Source: FEN-1073 sp050010135 (lineage in GTDB: Bacteria > Chloroflexota > Anaerolineae > Anaerolineales > RBG-16-64-43). From it: a stretch of DNA of 64,000 nt. A program made the translations under genes and the position numbers. The notes below the pieces were generated by a model. The model was not told the DNA's origin. It made no database searches and saw only the letters and a list, made by a program, of their open reading frames with translations. Numbering within the stretch: position 1 is the first letter of the stretch; each line of letters begins with the position of its first letter. This document shows positions 16,561 to 24,912 of this stretch, piece after piece. Location: assembly GCA_050010135.1 (NCBI GenBank), contig JBEKLP010000004.1, positions 1 through 64,000 of the forward strand. Direction: 5' to 3'.

Positions 16561-18183
16561 ATGGTGAACACGAAGGAACGCATCCCCGGAATAAAACCAT
16601 CCCCGATTCGGTGGAGGGGACCTTTGATAACCATCCTCCTTTTCGGTTTCGGGCTTCTGTGCCAACTGCCCGTCCTGGGCACGATGTTCCCAAGCCTGGA
16701 CGACAGTGGATACCTCTTCGACGGCGTGCGCCTGGTGGAGCACGGAACCTGGCTGCCTCTGGGAAGCGGACCACTCTCCGGAATCCTCAACGGCGCGATT
16801 TACCTCTTCTTCCCCCACGACCACATGCTGCTGGGCTACGTCTCCATTTTCCGAAGGGTGCTCCTGCTCATCGGCATCATGGCCGCGGCGGGATTGGCCG
16901 GGAAAGCCGTCGGCGGCAAGCGGGCCGGATGGGCGGCGATGGCCGTCACGGGGGTGATGCGGCCTCTCTCGACGATCCTCATGGTCACGGCGGATTCCCT
17001 CTACGCCGCGCTGGCCGGCCTGAGTTTCGCCGTTCTCATCACCGGGTGGATTGTGGAAAGACAATCCGGGAAGCCGGCGCGCGCCCGCCTCTGGATCGGA
17101 GCCGGTTTGCTGCTGGGGCTGGCGGCTTTGGCGCGTCTGGACGGATTGCTATTGGGAGTTCTCCTGATTCCCGTCCTGTTTTTTTTCCATGGACGGAATC
17201 GGGCGGCGGTGCGAGGGGCGGTGATCTTCGCGGGAAGCTTTGCCCTGCCGGTGGTGGTTTACGTTCTGATCTACGCCGCCTCCGCCGGAAGTTGGGATCC
17301 GCAAATCGGACAGCGCAGTTATCTGGCGTTCGAGCAGGGGCACAACTTCCTGTACACCGACCATTATGAAGTCGTGCCGACCCCGAGCGCATCCGATGTA
17401 TATGGAACGGAAGCCGAAAACGGCAACAGCGTCCTGCGGGCGATCGCCCGGAATCCGCGGGCATTCCTCCGAAGATTGCCGCTGGTGGCGGCCAATGCGG
17501 TGCGCATGTTCTACGACGCGTACAGCATTCTGGGCGGAGCGATGTTTCTTTTTCTCGCCGCCGGCGGCGCGGTGGCGTTATGGAAGCAATCCCACCGCGC
17601 CGTTCTGGGCCTGGCGCTGTTATGGTGCGTGCCGCTTCTGGGGTATGCGCTGGCGTCGTATCGACCGGGTTTCTTCGGCATGCTCCTTCCGGTCCTGCTT
17701 ACCCTGGTCGTCACCGGTTCCCTGACGGTGATCGCGAATTTCCGAGCCTTACTGAAAACGGAACAGGCTTCACTGTTGACCGTCTGGCTGTTGGTCTCGG
17801 CGGCGATGATCGGTTCGCAGCTGGCGTTCATGGCGGGGCAGTTCCGCGGATGGAATGCCGTGCGGCAGGCAGAGAACCGGTATCAAGGCTGGCTTTCCGA
17901 ACTCTCCAGCCAGGTTCCACACGGCGAATGCGTCATCGCGTTCAATGCCACCGACGCCATTTATTCTAATCATTCGGTATATGGAAACTGGCAGCTCTTT
18001 TATGAGGTAAGCGATCCGGGCGCATTGCGCACGGCCATGGAAGGATCCGGTTGTCGTTTCCTGGTCGTGGATCTCGATCTGCAGACGTTCGCTCCGGAGT
18101 TCGTTCCCGTCGCGGAAAAAGCCCTTCAATGGGAATATACCAGCCGGGACGGTTCGCGCAAAATTTACGAGTTGATCCCCTGA
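16561..18183 (+). CDS. GT-C family membrane glycosyltransferase
   Basis: 540 residues. The first helix (about 20-45) is followed by an exposed loop with FPSLDDSGYLFDGVRLVEHG; the DD pair followed by an aromatic residue is the GT-C catalytic pattern. About ten more membrane helices run to about residue 430. The last 110 residues are soluble. Upstream of ATG 16561 is CGGAGGATG, a good ribosome binding site. The likely substrate is a polyprenyl-phosphate sugar, used on the outer face of the membrane. It is followed after 7 bases by a GT2 gene, a pairing seen in loci where the GT2 makes the lipid-linked donor or adds a neighbouring residue. Confidence 0.78.
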   Translation: MVNTKERIPGIKPSPIRWRGPLITILLFGFGLLCQLPVLGTMFPSLDDSGYLFDGVRLVEHGTWLPLGSGPLSGILNGAIYLFFPHDHMLLGYVSIFRRVLLLIGIMAAAGLAGKAVGGKRAGWAAMAVTGVMRPLSTILMVTADSLYAALAGLSFAVLITGWIVERQSGKPARARLWIGAGLLLGLAALARLDGLLLGVLLIPVLFFFHGRNRAAVRGAVIFAGSFALPVVVYVLIYAASAGSWDPQIGQRSYLAFEQGHNFLYTDHYEVVPTPSASDVYGTEAENGNSVLRAIARNPRAFLRRLPLVAANAVRMFYDAYSILGGAMFLFLAAGGAVALWKQSHRAVLGLALLWCVPLLGYALASYRPGFFGMLLPVLLTLVVTGSLTVIANFRALLKTEQASLLTVWLLVSAAMIGSQLAFMAGQFRGWNAVRQAENRYQGWLSELSSQVPHGECVIAFNATDAIYSNHSVYGNWQLFYEVSDPGALRTAMEGSGCRFLVVDLDLQTFAPEFVPVAEKALQWEYTSRDGSRKIYELIP

Positions 18184-18190
18184 TCCACCC

Positions 18191-19147
18191 ATGGCGACCC
18201 CGGATATCAGCGTCATCATTCCCGTTCTGAACATGCGCCGCTTTTTACCCGACGCAATCGAATCGGTGTACGCCCAGACAGTGCTCGATTGGGAAATTAT
18301 CCTGGTCGACGACGGGTCGGATGACGGGAGTCTCGAACTCGCGTTCGAGTACGTTCAACGCGATCCTGAGCGGGTCCGGGTTCTCACGTCTTCCGCTTCC
18401 TCCTCCCACGGAGCGAGCGCCGCCCGCAATCGCGGACTCCAGGCTGCCCGGGGAGAGTTCATTGCTTTCCTGGACGCCGACGATATCTGGCTGCCGGAAA
18501 AATTGGAACGCCAGAGGAATCTGCTCACCGAATATCCCGACGCGGCGATGACCTTTGCGCGGGTCCATTATTTTTTCGAGAACCCCGACGAAGGAGCCGG
18601 ATGGGATCAGGCGTTCGCTCCCCTGGAAGCCCGAACGTACCCCCCGCCGGAATTGACGGTGGAATTCCTGCGAAACGCGGATATTTATCCCTGCCCCACC
18701 GCCACCCTGATCCGCTGTTCCGCCTTGATGGAAGTGGGCGGGTTTGAAGAACGGTTCCGCAAAGTGCGGACCGATCTGGCGGTATGGGTTAAACTCAGCG
18801 TTCATTTTCCGGTCTATGCTGATTCGGCGTTTGTGGCCCGCTACCGGCAGCACGGTCAATCCTCCGTGGCGCGCATGTTCAGCGATCCGGAGGCGTACCA
18901 CAGGAACGAGATGGACTTCTGGTGCTGGCTCCTGCAGTACCTCGAGGCCCTGCCGGAAAAAATCCGCCGGCAACCGGAATCGCTGGCCTGCCGGCAGGTG
19001 TTCCGACTCATCCTGGCGGAGGTGATGCAGGGCCGGCGGCAAAACCCGTTTGCCTGGCGCTGGGCCGTACTGCGGCGGATCTGGCGGTATCCCGCCTTCC
19101 AGCGGGAAGCTCGTTGGATTCGCATTTTGCTTCCAAGAAGCATGTGA
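18191..19147 (+). CDS. Glycosyltransferase family 2
   Basis: 318 residues. GT-A fold with the GT2 opening ISVIIPVLNMRRFLPDAIES, then WEIILVDDGSDDGS (UDP-binding acids) and AFLDADDIW, the DxD-type metal-binding motif at about residue 96. The segment SSHGASAARNRGLQAARGE is diagnostic of the family. The C-terminal part has a positively charged region (QNPFAWRWAVLRRIWR) that could touch the membrane. It transfers a sugar from a nucleotide donor in the cytoplasm; donor and acceptor are unknown. The next gene starts 138 bases further on, in more AT-rich sequence. Confidence 0.9.
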   Translation: MATPDISVIIPVLNMRRFLPDAIESVYAQTVLDWEIILVDDGSDDGSLELAFEYVQRDPERVRVLTSSASSSHGASAARNRGLQAARGEFIAFLDADDIWLPEKLERQRNLLTEYPDAAMTFARVHYFFENPDEGAGWDQAFAPLEARTYPPPELTVEFLRNADIYPCPTATLIRCSALMEVGGFEERFRKVRTDLAVWVKLSVHFPVYADSAFVARYRQHGQSSVARMFSDPEAYHRNEMDFWCWLLQYLEALPEKIRRQPESLACRQVFRLILAEVMQGRRQNPFAWRWAVLRRIWRYPAFQREARWIRILLPRSM

Positions 19148-19284
19148 TAATAGCGACCGGGAGGAAGTTGCGGGCTAAGTTTTTTCCCTTTGAAAAATCA
19201 AGTCCGGAATCCCGTCCTGATCGAGAAGATACCCGGATTTGAATACAGTTAGGCCAAAGAATGGTTGTAGACACAGAGGTGAGA

Positions 19285-21153
19285 ATGTTATCAAAAATTA
19301 AATCCACAATCTGGATAGACCTGCTTATTATCTTCGCAGCGGGTACCGTGACAATGCTTGTGCGTTACCAGGGATGGAAAAGCTGGGAGTTGGCCAATGT
19401 AGATATGTTTCCTTATTACCAGGGAGTACAAGATTTCCTTTCCACGGGAAGGATCCTTGAAAAAGGTGAATTATCAAGTTACTCCTCCGACAATCCCCCT
19501 GGTACGTTCTATTTACTAATCCCGGGGATCTTGCTGACTCCGGATCCTCGGCTGCAAAACCTGGCGGGCAATATGATCCTGGTATTCGGCACTCTGATCT
19601 TCCTGTATTTGGTGACTCGGGAAGTTGCCGGACGGGTGGTTGCTCTTTCGGCAACGGTTGTATTTGGCCTGAGCCGTTTAGGATTCATGGGGATTTGGCC
19701 CATCGGCCATCCAATTTTCATTCTGGCATCGCTCTACTTTCTACTGCTTTGGATTAAACGGCGCGCCGCTTGGGCGCTCGGGGTGGTAATAGCGATCCTT
19801 GCCTATGGATTGTATGTCGACTTGGCGATCATTCCGTTCCTTTTTGTCATTCCCGTTCTATGGCTGATCTATCGGCCGCCATTGAGTTGGAAGAGCCTGC
19901 TCGTCTCGGGATTGTTTGGTTTACTCGTATGGTTTCCATACCTGAGGTATGAATACACCCGCGGGTTCGTGGACCTGGCGTCATTGCTCCTAATGCGTCC
20001 CGAAAATTCTGTATGGAAAAACACCTCCACCTCCCCCATCTACTGTTACGCGACGGAACCAGGGGAAAACGACGTACCGAACGGTGTGTATCTCCCGTAT
20101 ATCGGAGGATCGGAAATCCAGAAGCGAGTGGTCTATCCGCTTCCCGGCTGGAAAAATCAAGCGGCCTACAAGTCGTGCAGGATCCTTTTGAACATCGACA
20201 GGAACTTCGATGGGGATTTGTTCCTGCTTGGTGCCAACAGATATTTTGACTCGATCCTTTGGTGGGTTTTTATGACCGGTTGGATGACGTTTGGTTGGGT
20301 TGTTGTGCGAGCGTGGAGCCCCATGCAACGGGTTATCGACGCCGTCGCTAAGAGAAGGAAATGGATTCCTTTAGCTCTGGCGGCGGGGGGAGCGCTTGTT
20401 TTCTATCTGTTGGCAACCCCGGCTATCTTGGAACAATTTGCGGCGGATAAATCTATCGACCATAATATTTTCCTGACCGTCATTCAATTCCGGGAATATA
20501 TGCCGTGGATTTGGCTAGCCATCTGCTTGGGATTGTATCTCTCCATATATGTACCGGATTCCAATCCGGACAACGTAATTCTTTTCATTGCGTTTAGCCT
20601 GCCCTGGATAATACTATTGATCTTGGCGGAGCCCGGAAGGCCGGAGCGCTTCTGGTATATGTGGCCGCTGCAAGTCCTTGTAATGGTTCTGTTCCTCCGC
20701 TGGTTAGCGGAGATATTCCACCGCGTCCGTCTGGCATTTTGGATCCTGGTCGTTGCCTTGGGTGTAGCCTTGCTGCCGATCCCATTTGATGTGGAACATA
20801 TTTCCAATGGATTAGCCAACGGCTATGCAGGCAACGATTCCGACCAGTGGAAGGTCGCAGAGTTTTTATCCGGAGAGGCTAAAACCGAAGGAGTGGATTC
20901 CTTACGGGTGGAGTATTGGTTGGCGGATTCCAACTCACCGATAAACCCCCTCCATCCGGAAAACCATTTCAGCGATTGGTTTGATTATCTGCTTCTTTAC
21001 CCATTCGGAGTTCATAATGTGGGGGGGATTGCCTCGGGGTCGGCTGGAACCGTTTGGGAGGTTGTGGACGTTAAGGTGGGTTTGCCGGATTCCTTAAAGG
21101 GAGCGTCGCCGGTTGCCACGATCGGCCATTATTCGATCTATCAAATTCCGTGA
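19285..21153 (+). CDS. GT-C family membrane glycosyltransferase, paralogue of the gene at 34526
   Basis: 622 residues from ATG 19285, chosen over ATG 19261 because GAGGTGAG lies just in front of it. First loop: VDMFPYYQG...YSSDNPPGTFYLLIPGIL, then PDPRLQN. About eleven membrane helices. A second exposed region contains PIYCYATEPGE and NIDRNFDGD. The product of 34526-36394 has the same length (622) and the same landmarks: PPGTSYLMVPG, MPDPRLAE, PVYCYASLPGE, KSDRNFDSG. Both are therefore copies of one family. This copy is more AT-rich (about 50% G+C at the 5' end) than its neighbours, suggesting a separate origin. GT-C membership is inferred from topology; the acid in NVDM is the likely catalytic residue. 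Confidence 0.75.
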   Translation: MLSKIKSTIWIDLLIIFAAGTVTMLVRYQGWKSWELANVDMFPYYQGVQDFLSTGRILEKGELSSYSSDNPPGTFYLLIPGILLTPDPRLQNLAGNMILVFGTLIFLYLVTREVAGRVVALSATVVFGLSRLGFMGIWPIGHPIFILASLYFLLLWIKRRAAWALGVVIAILAYGLYVDLAIIPFLFVIPVLWLIYRPPLSWKSLLVSGLFGLLVWFPYLRYEYTRGFVDLASLLLMRPENSVWKNTSTSPIYCYATEPGENDVPNGVYLPYIGGSEIQKRVVYPLPGWKNQAAYKSCRILLNIDRNFDGDLFLLGANRYFDSILWWVFMTGWMTFGWVVVRAWSPMQRVIDAVAKRRKWIPLALAAGGALVFYLLATPAILEQFAADKSIDHNIFLTVIQFREYMPWIWLAICLGLYLSIYVPDSNPDNVILFIAFSLPWIILLILAEPGRPERFWYMWPLQVLVMVLFLRWLAEIFHRVRLAFWILVVALGVALLPIPFDVEHISNGLANGYAGNDSDQWKVAEFLSGEAKTEGVDSLRVEYWLADSNSPINPLHPENHFSDWFDYLLLYPFGVHNVGGIASGSAGTVWEVVDVKVGLPDSLKGASPVATIGHYSIYQIP

Positions 21154-21285
21154 GTTTCTCTGCGGTGTGGGTTGATACCGGGTGATTTTCGCCGGATGAG
21201 CGAACCGCGCCCGATTAATTGGATCACAATAATTGAGACAGGCGGAACATCCGCTTGATTGAAAGATAGCTACCTGGAGGTCGGT

Positions 21286-22128
21286 GTGTTGGGTAAAAAA
21301 GGACGGTTGTGGAATGGACTTCTCTCTTTCCATCGGGCGATCAACCGCTGGCGATTCTGGCCGGCGGGGGTTCTGCCGTTGCCCGCCAATCCCGCCAGCC
21401 GGCATTTTGCGTTTGACCGGGGAACACCCATTGACCGGTATTTCATCGTCCGATTCCTGGAACGCAACGCGGAATATATCCGCGGCCGGGTGTTGGAAGT
21501 GGGCGACCGCGGGTACACGCAAACTTACGGGGGGGAGCGCGTCGCGCAGTCGGACGTATTGCATGTGACCTCGGGGAATCCGGAAGCCACAATCATCGGC
21601 GATCTGGCGACCGGGAAGGGTCTCCCGCGGGGCGTCTACGATTGCCTGGTCCTGACCCAAACCCTGCACGTGATTTACGACGTGCATTCGGCGGTGAAAA
21701 ATATCTACCGGTTGCTGAAGCCCGGCGGCGTCGCGCTGGTGACGATTCCAGGGATAACCCCGATCAGCCGCTTCGACGCTGAGCGCTGGGGCGATTTCTG
21801 GCGAATGACCCCCGAGGCAGTCCAGCGATTATTTGCCGAAGCGTTTTCGCCGGAGGATGTGGAGATCGAGGTCTTCGGCAATGTGCGCCTGTCGGTCGCT
21901 TACCTGTACGGCCTGGCCGTGGAGGAAATACCCGCCTCGGCGCTCTCCGAACGCGACCCCGACTATCCTTTGCTGATTTGCATCTGTGCGAAAAAGGGAA
22001 CTGCTCAGCCGGGAAGATCCGGCACACGGATTTCGCGGAAAAGACGGATTACACCCGCTTCTCCCGGTGCCCCCGCTACGCGAGGGCGGACGCGAGGGCG
22101 GGCGCGAGGGCCGGCGCGGAAGGGATAA
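21286..22128 (+). CDS. Class I SAM-dependent methyltransferase with repeat-derived C-terminal tail
   Basis: About 280 residues from GTG 21286, which has TGGAGG five bases upstream; TTG 21259 is an alternative. Motif I is the unusual GRVLEVGDRGYT. A second acidic loop lies around TIIGDLATG, and YDCLVLTQTLHVIYDVHSA plus LLKPGGVALVTIPG are typical of methyltransferases beside GT2/GT61 genes. The fold should end near LLICICAKK. The last 45 or so residues are low-complexity, rich in Arg, Gly, Ala and Pro, and their final part is encoded by a 12-base tandem repeat (22078-22119). The tail is probably read-through into once non-coding sequence. The methyl acceptor is unknown. Confidence 0.8.
   Translation: MLGKKGRLWNGLLSFHRAINRWRFWPAGVLPLPANPASRHFAFDRGTPIDRYFIVRFLERNAEYIRGRVLEVGDRGYTQTYGGERVAQSDVLHVTSGNPEATIIGDLATGKGLPRGVYDCLVLTQTLHVIYDVHSAVKNIYRLLKPGGVALVTIPGITPISRFDAERWGDFWRMTPEAVQRLFAEAFSPEDVEIEVFGNVRLSVAYLYGLAVEEIPASALSERDPDYPLLICICAKKGTAQPGRSGTRISRKRRITPASPGAPATRGRTRGRARGPARKG
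22078..22119 (+). repeat. 12-base tandem repeat, about 3.5 copies
   Basis: The unit ACGCGAGGGCGG occurs exactly twice (22078-22089, 22090-22101), then a two-mismatch copy GCGCGAGGGCCG (22102-22113) and a partial copy GCGCGG. Being a multiple of three it keeps the methyltransferase frame and adds TRGR-type residues to its C-terminus. Copy number is likely to vary between strains. Confidence 0.85.
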
Positions 22129-22309
22129 GTGTTCGATATATATCGGTGAGCCTACCCCCGAACTCCGAATGGTCCGCGATATCCGCGAAAAAAAGATATG
22201 GAAAAAATATCCGTAGGAAATAGAAAAAGGATCCAAACTTTACGCGCCGTCGGTCCATTCGGCGATCTTTCGGAATAGCAGTTACAATATATCGAGAAAG
22301 GGATGAGGA

Positions 22310-23521
22310 TTGAAGCAGGCTGTTGCCTCCTTTTGGTATCAACGCCTCCGGCCGGTGTATTTGCGGGCGGCCGCGTTGATTCTGCGTGGATTGGGTGTTT
22401 CCTCGCGTCACGGCGGCGTCCCCCGGGGCGTGATTTGGGATGCAGGGGAATGGATCCGGGTCACGGAAAAAGTCAGACCGTGGGCGGAACGAGGATCCCG
22501 CCATTGGCAGGTGAAGGTCCGGGAGAGCGAACTCTATATTGGAGAACTACCGCGCACCATTGAAAAATCCGTTCACCCGGTCTTTTACGATCAGCGTTTC
22601 TTCCGGTTCCCCGAATTGTCCGTGACTTGTATCCGGCGCGGGCGTGTGGCGACTTCCCAGGGATTTGTGATTTCCCCCGAAGATTATATCTTCGACGAAT
22701 TTACCCACCAGTGGGGTGAATCCATTTGGAAATCCGGGGTATTTCAGCAACCCGGGCTCCCGCGGATGGAATATCGCGATGGCGTCTGGGCGACCCTGGT
22801 GGCACCGGCTTCAAGCCGCAACACCCACCATTGGCTGACGGACGGGTTGCTCCGGCTTGCGGTTTTAGAAGAGGCCGGGCTTGCCAAACACACCAATTTC
22901 ATTATCCCGGATCTGCAGCCGCGATTTCTCGATCCGATGGAGGCTTTGGGATACGGAGCGGAACGATGTGCCGGGCTGCGGTCCGGGCATTGGGAAGTAG
23001 AGCACCTGCTGGTGCCCTCCTTCCTGGCGCCTCCTGGATTCATGCGACCATGGGGATTTCACTGGCTGCGTAACCGGCTGGGCATTGAAGGCAAGCCTCC
23101 GGGCAAACGGCGGTTTTGGATCGGGCGTAACCGCGCACGGGGAAGGCATCTGCTCAACGAAGAGGAATTGCTCCCCATTCTGAAAAAGGCGGGATTTGAA
23201 TACTTGGAACTGGAAGACCTTTCCTTCCATGAGCAGATGAAGCTCTACTCTCAGGCGGGCGTCATCGCGGCGCCGCACGGCGCGGGAGTGACCAATATTC
23301 TCTTCGCCCCGCGCCGCATCCGCGTGCTGGAGCTTTTTCCAGAACGGTACGTCGTTCCCGTATTTTGCATGCTGGCTCACGTCCTAGATCAGGAATATTT
23401 CTATCTCATCGGGACCACCACGCCGGATGATATCTCGAAAGATTTCAACAATATGGACAATTACCGGGTGGCGCCGGAGCGTTTGATCGAAACCTTACGG
23501 ATGATGTCGCTGTTGAAGTGA
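22310..23521 (+). CDS. Glycosyltransferase family 61 (DUF563)
   Basis: 403 residues from TTG 22310, with GGGATGAGGA directly upstream. The N-terminal half contains the GT61 pattern HPVFYDQRFFRFPEL and a NTHHWLTDGLLRL motif. The C-terminal half has the family's signature: KRRFWIGRNRARGRHLLNEEEL, LSFHEQMKLYSQAGVIAAPHGAG (with the strictly conserved HGAG) and VLELFPE. GT61 bacterial members are retaining or inverting transferases in capsule loci; the sugar is unknown. A clear paralogue lies at 24913. Upstream (22129-22309) is 180 bases of non-coding AT-rich sequence with a small CGCCG/CGGCG stem but no T-run. Confidence 0.9.
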   Translation: MKQAVASFWYQRLRPVYLRAAALILRGLGVSSRHGGVPRGVIWDAGEWIRVTEKVRPWAERGSRHWQVKVRESELYIGELPRTIEKSVHPVFYDQRFFRFPELSVTCIRRGRVATSQGFVISPEDYIFDEFTHQWGESIWKSGVFQQPGLPRMEYRDGVWATLVAPASSRNTHHWLTDGLLRLAVLEEAGLAKHTNFIIPDLQPRFLDPMEALGYGAERCAGLRSGHWEVEHLLVPSFLAPPGFMRPWGFHWLRNRLGIEGKPPGKRRFWIGRNRARGRHLLNEEELLPILKKAGFEYLELEDLSFHEQMKLYSQAGVIAAPHGAGVTNILFAPRRIRVLELFPERYVVPVFCMLAHVLDQEYFYLIGTTTPDDISKDFNNMDNYRVAPERLIETLRMMSLLK

Positions 23522-23624
23522 TGGCTGCCAAAACTGCACTCCTAGAGGAAGTTCTGCGAACTTTGCGGTAGCGCCGGGTGAGTTCTCCGAAAGAGGATGC
23601 CGGAGTCGCCAGAAGGGAAAGATC

Positions 23625-24422
23625 ATGTGCAATGGAAGCGGCGAATCCAACACGTTGGAAGATACTTCCCTGCTCGTCCTTTCCTGCGATTCCTATTCCG
23701 ACGCCTGGGAGCCCTTTTTCTTTTTCTTCTTCCGTTTCTGGCCGGCTTGCCCGTTCCCTGTGTATCTGGCCTCCAATCACCTTACCTACCCGGACGGCCG
23801 GGTCTGCATGCTGCATATCGAAGATCCAAAGACGGATTGGTCGACGGGTTTCCTATGGGCGGTCAGCCGCATTCCTTCCCGAAACGTGATCGTATGCATG
23901 GAGGATTATTTCCTCTCCGCCCCCGTGCAGGAGCAAACTGTGGTCGCGCTAATCCAATATGCTCGGCACCGAGACGCGGGCTATCTGCGCTTTGTGCCCA
24001 TTCCGCCGCCCGATGCGCCGTGCGCGGATAACCCGTTGCTGGGCGAAATCCACAAGGGATCTCCGTATCGCAGCGCCAATCAGGCCGCTTGGTGGAAGAA
24101 GGAGGTCCTGCAACACGTGCTGAAGGCGGGGGAAGATCCATGGGAATTTGAAAGGTATGGGTCCGCGCGATCCAGCCAGCGGGACGAGGCGTTCCTCTCG
24201 CTGCGCGAAAACGTCGGATATCCCCTGGATTATTACACTACGGCGATCCGGAAGGGGATGTGGGAGCCGGGCGCCGTGGCGATGTGCGAACAATACGGAA
24301 TCCGATTGGATTTCAAGCGGCGCAAAGTGATGACCCGGTACAGCCAGTGGCGAAGAAGCTTTAATGCCAACGTGAAGCATCCCGTCAAACAATGGCTCCG
24401 GCGATGGATCCGGAAGGAATGA
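23625..24422 (+). CDS. Putative GT-A-like protein of unknown family
   Basis: 265 residues from ATG 23625, with AGAAGGGA upstream. The start reads LLVLSCDSYSDAWEPFF and is followed by a run of phenylalanines, then PVYLASNHL, DWSTGFLWAVSRIPS and VIVCMEDYFL. The combination 'V.SCD.YSD.WEPFF ... (M/L)EDYFL' is seen, from memory, in uncharacterised proteins of capsule loci that behave like GT-A transferases, with ED as the metal-binding acid; no characterised member is known to me. The C-terminal segment YYTTAIRKGMWEPGAVAM is also present, decayed, at 24560-24846. It sits between two GT61 genes. Confidence 0.6.
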   Translation: MCNGSGESNTLEDTSLLVLSCDSYSDAWEPFFFFFFRFWPACPFPVYLASNHLTYPDGRVCMLHIEDPKTDWSTGFLWAVSRIPSRNVIVCMEDYFLSAPVQEQTVVALIQYARHRDAGYLRFVPIPPPDAPCADNPLLGEIHKGSPYRSANQAAWWKKEVLQHVLKAGEDPWEFERYGSARSSQRDEAFLSLRENVGYPLDYYTTAIRKGMWEPGAVAMCEQYGIRLDFKRRKVMTRYSQWRRSFNANVKHPVKQWLRRWIRKE

Positions 24423-24559
24423 AAAAACGCGCCGGGGCTAAACCTCCGAGGGAGGCAGATGCGCTCCATGCATATCCTGATATGATCGAAAGAACGACTC
24501 ATGAGAGAATGCGGCCCGGATGATGGCCGATCAATGGATTGGTTCAAGCTAGTGCCCGG

Positions 24560-24846
24560 AGCCCGAGCGTTCCATGAAACCAGGATCTTTATCTCTCAGG
24601 ATCAGGGCGGGGGTTGCGCTTCCGCGGAAGTAGTAAACGATGGCCGTCGTCCGCGGGTATTGGGAAAGAGGTGCGGTGGCCTTGTGCCGGCGGGAAAAGA
24701 TCCCGGTGGATCTGCGCCGCCGCCCGGTTATGCCGCTGAGGATGCGCATGGAACGGTCGCTGCACAGGATGGGCGTTCCGGACCGTCTGACGAGAATGCT
24801 GACGTGGCCGCTTCGGTTCCGAACGATTTCGGGCGGCAAATCCTGA
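24560..24846 (+). pseudogene. Decayed 3' part of a second copy of the 23625 gene
   Basis: Reading the frame through 24601, the conceptual translation is LSLRIRAGVALPRK-stop-stop-TMAVVRGYWERGAVALC, which lines up with LSLRENVGYPLDYYTTAIRKGMWEPGAVAMC of the gene at 23625 (two-residue insertion). The two in-frame stops (TAG TAA, 24631-24636) fall exactly on the two tyrosines (TAT TAC) of the intact copy. After them similarity continues through KIPVDLRRRPVM. There is no start or upstream domain. It is therefore a broken paralogue left between the intact copy and the second GT61 gene. The short frame from 24640 is probably not a gene. Confidence 0.8.
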
Positions 24847-24912
24847 ATGGTCTGATGATTCTTTCCGACGGAGGAATGGAAGCCGTGGATCCGCGAACCG
24901 AAAGGATGGGAA

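Noticed and set aside
22129..22309. A terminator after the methyltransferase (CGCCG...CGGCG stem)
   Set aside because: The stem is only five pairs and no T-run follows.
24640..24846. A 68-residue frame starting at ATG 24640
   Set aside because: It is the downstream half of the decayed copy of the 23625 gene; the matching protein continues upstream through two stop codons, so the ATG is not a natural start.
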